Below, piece by piece: positions 60,764 to 64,000 of a DNA stretch of 64,000 nucleotides (within the stretch, counting starts at the first letter, position 1; each line of letters begins with the position of its first letter). The DNA is taken from contig NZ_JAFGYF010000001.1 of NCBI RefSeq assembly GCF_016921195.1, positions 434,001 to 498,000 on the forward strand, in the 5' to 3' direction. A program made the translations under genes and the position numbers. This stretch comes from Cellulosimicrobium cellulans (lineage in GTDB: Bacteria > Actinomycetota > Actinomycetes > Actinomycetales > Cellulomonadaceae). A model generated the notes under the pieces. It was not told the DNA's origin, did no database searches, and saw only the letters and a list, made by a program, of their open reading frames with translations.

Positions 60764-60880
60764 ATTACGGTGGTCGCCGACCACCGTGCGCCCCAGGGTG
60801 TTGCGCCCACGCCGAGGGTGTGGGAGCGTACAAACAGGTTTGCGGCACAAAGTAGTTTCCAGATCACCCGAGAGGACGCC

Positions 60881-61654
60881 ATGACGACGAACCCCGGCGA
60901 CGTCCCCCGCGACGGGACCGCCGAGCCGGACGAGCCGGCGCTCGACGTCGCCGAGACGCTCCGCCTCATCCGCGAGCAGCAGGACCGCGCGCGCCGCGCG
61001 ACCGAGCCGGACCCGCGGCTGCTGTTCCTCGCGTGGGGCGTCGCGTGGCTCGTCGGGTACCTGTGCCTGTGGACGAGTGCCGTGCGCGTCGCCGACGGCA
61101 TCGCGACCGCGCGCGTCACGACCGGCGCGGGCCAGGTCGTGGGCGCCCAGCCCGAGCCCTGGGCGTTCTGGGTCTTCTTCAGCCTCATCGCGGCCGCCGT
61201 CGCGTTCACGATCGTCCACAGCGTCACGCGCACCGCGGGGACGCGAGGGGTCAGCGCCCGGACCGGGGCGATGTACGGATGGGCCTGGATGCTCGGGTTC
61301 GTCTGCTACGGGTTCGTGCTCGGCGGCCTGGCGCGCGCCGGCGCGTCGGAGGACGTCATGTCGCTGGCGAGCAACGCGTTCGCGTGCGTCGTCGTCGGCC
61401 TGCTCTACCTCGGCGGGGCGGCGGCGTTCGGCGACCGCGGGCTGTACGCGCTCGGCGTGTGGATCCTGCTCACGGCCGCCGTCGCGACGTTCGCAGGGCT
61501 CCCGTACACCAACCTCGTCATGGCGCTCGCCGGCGGCGGCGGGTTCCTGGTCATGGCCGGGATCGAGCACGTCCTGCGCCTCCGGCGGCGACGACGCCTC
61601 GTCGCGTGCGCCGCGCCCGCCCCGGGGGCGGCGGGGGGAGCGGCCGATGTCTGA
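60881..61654 (+). CDS. Hypothetical membrane protein of the regulator/ABC operon
   Basis: A 257-residue protein. A charged N-terminal helix (VAETLRLIREQQDRARRATE) precedes about seven membrane helices (LLFLAWGVAWLVGYLCLWTS; WAFWVFFSLIAAAVAFTIVH; YGWAWMLGFVCYGFVLGGLA; LGVWILLTAAVATFAGLPY). The C terminus is short and basic. It is the first gene of a four-gene set with a winged-helix regulator, an ABC ATPase and a permease. The role is unknown; it may be the sensor or an exporter accessory. Confidence 0.8.
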   Translation: MTTNPGDVPRDGTAEPDEPALDVAETLRLIREQQDRARRATEPDPRLLFLAWGVAWLVGYLCLWTSAVRVADGIATARVTTGAGQVVGAQPEPWAFWVFFSLIAAAVAFTIVHSVTRTAGTRGVSARTGAMYGWAWMLGFVCYGFVLGGLARAGASEDVMSLASNAFACVVVGLLYLGGAAAFGDRGLYALGVWILLTAAVATFAGLPYTNLVMALAGGGGFLVMAGIEHVLRLRRRRRLVACAAPAPGAAGGAADV

Positions 61655-61948
61655 CGTCGGGCTCGACCCCGTCATCCACGCCCCGGCCCGGCTCCGCGTG
61701 GTCGCGACGCTCGCCGCCCTCCCGACCGGCGACGAGCTGTCGTTCCCCAAGCTGCAGAAGCTCCTGGAGATGACCGCAGGGAACCTGTCCACCCACCTGC
61801 GCAAGCTCGAGGACGCGGGGTACGTGACCGTCACCAAGACGCACGAGGGTCGCACGCCTGCGACCTACCTCGCCCTCACCGCGCGCGGCCGCGGCGCCTT
61901 CGAGGACTACACGACCGCCCTGAACAGCCTCCTGAAGGGAGCAGCAGG

Positions 61949-61952
<4 letters not shown>
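61647..61952 (+). CDS. Winged-helix transcriptional regulator
   Basis: A 101-residue HTH protein: ARLRVVATLAALPTGDELSF, KLLEMTAGNLSTHLRKLEDA (recognition helix) and the wing YVTVTKTHEGRTPATYLALT. This is the short ArsR/MarR-like form (HTH_27) commonly found beside ABC exporters. It overlaps the upstream gene by eight bases and the ABC ATPase by four (ATGA), so all are co-translated. It is probably the operon's repressor; the palindrome near 60.76 kb is a candidate site. Confidence 0.9.
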
Positions 61953-62928
<976 letters not shown>

Positions 62929-62932
<4 letters not shown>

Positions 62933-63726
62933 CCACCACGACCCTCCCGGGCGGAGCGCCCGCCGCGGCCCTCCCCGGGCCGCTGCGCCTCACCTGGTTG
63001 CACCTCAAGTACCAGTTCCTCGAGACCGTGCGCGTGCCCGTCGCCGTGCTGGGCAACCTGCTGTTCCCCGCGCTCGCGATGTTCTTCTTCGTCGTGCCGC
63101 AGAAGGAGGTCGCCGGCAACCCCGTGGCTGCGACCATGGCCGTCGCGTCGCTCGGCCTGTTCGCGATCTGCTCGGCGAGCCTGTTCACGTACGGGCTCGG
63201 CGTCGCGGAGGACCGGCAGCTCCCGTTCGACCCGTTCGTGCGCTCGCTGCCCGCGGGCCCGGCGCCGCGCATGGCGGCGCGCGTGCTCAACGGCGGGATC
63301 TTCTCGCTGTTCGGCCTCGTGCCGCTCATCCTCATCGGCTGGTTGTTCACCGACGCGAGCGTGACCTGGGGCCAGCTCCTCGCGGGCGTCGGGACGGTGC
63401 TGCTCGTGTCCGTGCCGTTCGTGCTGCTGGGCATGGCGATCGGTTACTCGCTGTCCGCGAAGGCCGCGCTGCCGGTCGTGCAGGTGATCCTCTTCCCGCT
63501 CGCGTTCGCCGGCGGACTGTTCCTCCCGCCGTTCCTCTTCCCGGACTGGCTGGACGCGATCTCGATGGCCACCCCGACGCGCGCGGGTCGCGACCTGCTC
63601 GTCCAGGCGCTCACCGGCGAGCCCGCGTACGCGGGCGCGTGGTTCGTGCTCCTCGGCTGGACGGTGCTGTTCGCCGTCCTCGCCGTCGGCGCCTACCGTC
63701 GCGACGAGGGCCGCCGTTTCCGCTGA
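62929..63726 (+). CDS. ABC-2 type transporter permease
   Basis: A 265-residue membrane partner with six helices (VAVLGNLLFPALAMFFFVVP; AVASLGLFAICSASLFTYGL; GGIFSLFGLVPLILIGWLF; AGVGTVLLVSVPFVLLGMAI; VVQVILFPLAFAGGLFLPPF; AWFVLLGWTVLFAVLAVGAY). LFLPPFLFPDWLDAISMATP is the ABC-2 motif region. It overlaps the ATPase gene by four bases; the two likely form a homodimeric exporter. The substrate is not predictable. Confidence 0.92.
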
Positions 63727-63737
63727 CCCACCGGTGC

Positions 63738-63789
63738 CGAGCACGACGTCGCTGTCGCTACCCGCGGGACGACAGCAACGTCGTGCTCG
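63738..63789. terminator. Strong bidirectional terminator
   Basis: Arms of 20 bases, 63738-63757 and 63770-63789, complementary except at one position, with a 12-base loop. It lies between two convergent genes. A partial third copy of the arm, GGTCGTGCTCGAC, follows at 63801-63813. Confidence 0.85.
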
Positions 63790-63831
63790 ACCGTGCGCAG
63801 GGTCGTGCTCGACGGCGAGGGCGCGGCCTCG

Positions 63832-64000
63832 TCAGCGCGCGCGTGCCGCGGCCCGGCGCGCGCCAGGCGCCGCGTCGCTCGCGGGCGGGAAGCGGTCCGC
63901 GAGGAACTGCTCCCAGGTCCCGCGGCTCACCGTCGCGGGCCCGACGGCGGGACCCTGCACGAGGTTCGCGCCGTCCCGGTACGCCGCGCCCGCCGCGCCG
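63832..64000 (-). CDS. Unidentified protein, C-terminal part
   Basis: The minus-strand frame ending at the TGA 63832-63834 is open to the right edge of the window, giving about 55 residues: GAAYRDGANLVQGPAVGPAT, then VSRGTWEQFLADRFPPASD and an Ala/Arg tail. Codon bias is normal. The segment is too short for me to name the family. The gene is convergent with the ABC permease and shares its terminator. Confidence 0.6.
   Translation of the reverse strand, partial: GAAGAAYRDGANLVQGPAVGPATVSRGTWEQFLADRFPPASDAAPGARRAAARAR

Overview
The window is high-GC DNA (roughly 70% or more, third codon positions nearly all G/C, many GTG starts and 4-base ATGA/GTGA overlaps). It looks like a chromosome segment of an actinomycete, most likely Micrococcales of the Cellulosimicrobium/Cellulomonas/Promicromonosporaceae kind. 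That placement is inferred from gene content (zinc-independent L32, SCO7613-type membrane protein, mycobacterial-type leucine operon) and was not tested by any search. I recognised no rRNA, tRNA, CRISPR array, insertion sequence or prophage.

Layout. 1-5.4 kb is sparse and partly decayed: the end of a ClbS-like gene, three small unknown genes, a GNAT acetyltransferase, and an ECF-type sigma factor whose reading frame is interrupted twice at homopolymers. 5.4-11.7 kb holds a TetR/SDR divergent pair with a paired operator, and a histidine kinase / NarL regulator / MMPL exporter group. 12.2-15.5 kb is a zinc-starvation block: AztD metallochaperone, Zur, HU, and an L32 lacking Zn ligands, with Zur-like boxes over the -35 regions of aztD and rpmF. 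15.5-22 kb carries YibE/F, a ketopantoate reductase-like protein and a ~1390-residue SCO7613-type polytopic protein.

22.2-35.2 kb is the most interesting region: a LytTR response regulator and a GHKL kinase, then a secreted lipoprotein GH3, a small lipoprotein, a domain-inverted GH3 anchored by a membrane helix at each end, a cytoplasmic GH3, a GtrA-type membrane protein and a GT2 glycosyltransferase. Two promoters here carry 9-12-9 direct repeats of the LytTR type at an identical distance from the -10 hexamer. This suggests that a peptide- or glycan-sensing two-component system drives a glycoside-processing and surface-glycosylation module.

35.2-46.6 kb is an Lrp regulator divergent from a tightly overlapped branched-chain/leucine catabolic operon: E1 alpha, E1 beta, E2, acyl-CoA carboxylase beta and alpha, isovaleryl-CoA dehydrogenase, MaoC, CitE-like lyase. 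Several of its genes contain short palindromic elements read in frame, sitting in linkers or tails of otherwise unrelated proteins.

46.6-64 kb holds a Sel1-repeat protein with a possible papain-like domain, a permuted NlpC/P60 protein, a MarR/SnoaL-like divergent pair with operator, the pntAB transhydrogenase, a large kinase-like/LPG-synthase-TM fusion, an HdeD-like protein, a CPBP protease, an SPFH/ribbon-helix-helix pair, and an operon of a membrane protein, a winged-helix regulator and an ABC exporter. A truncated gene runs off the right edge.
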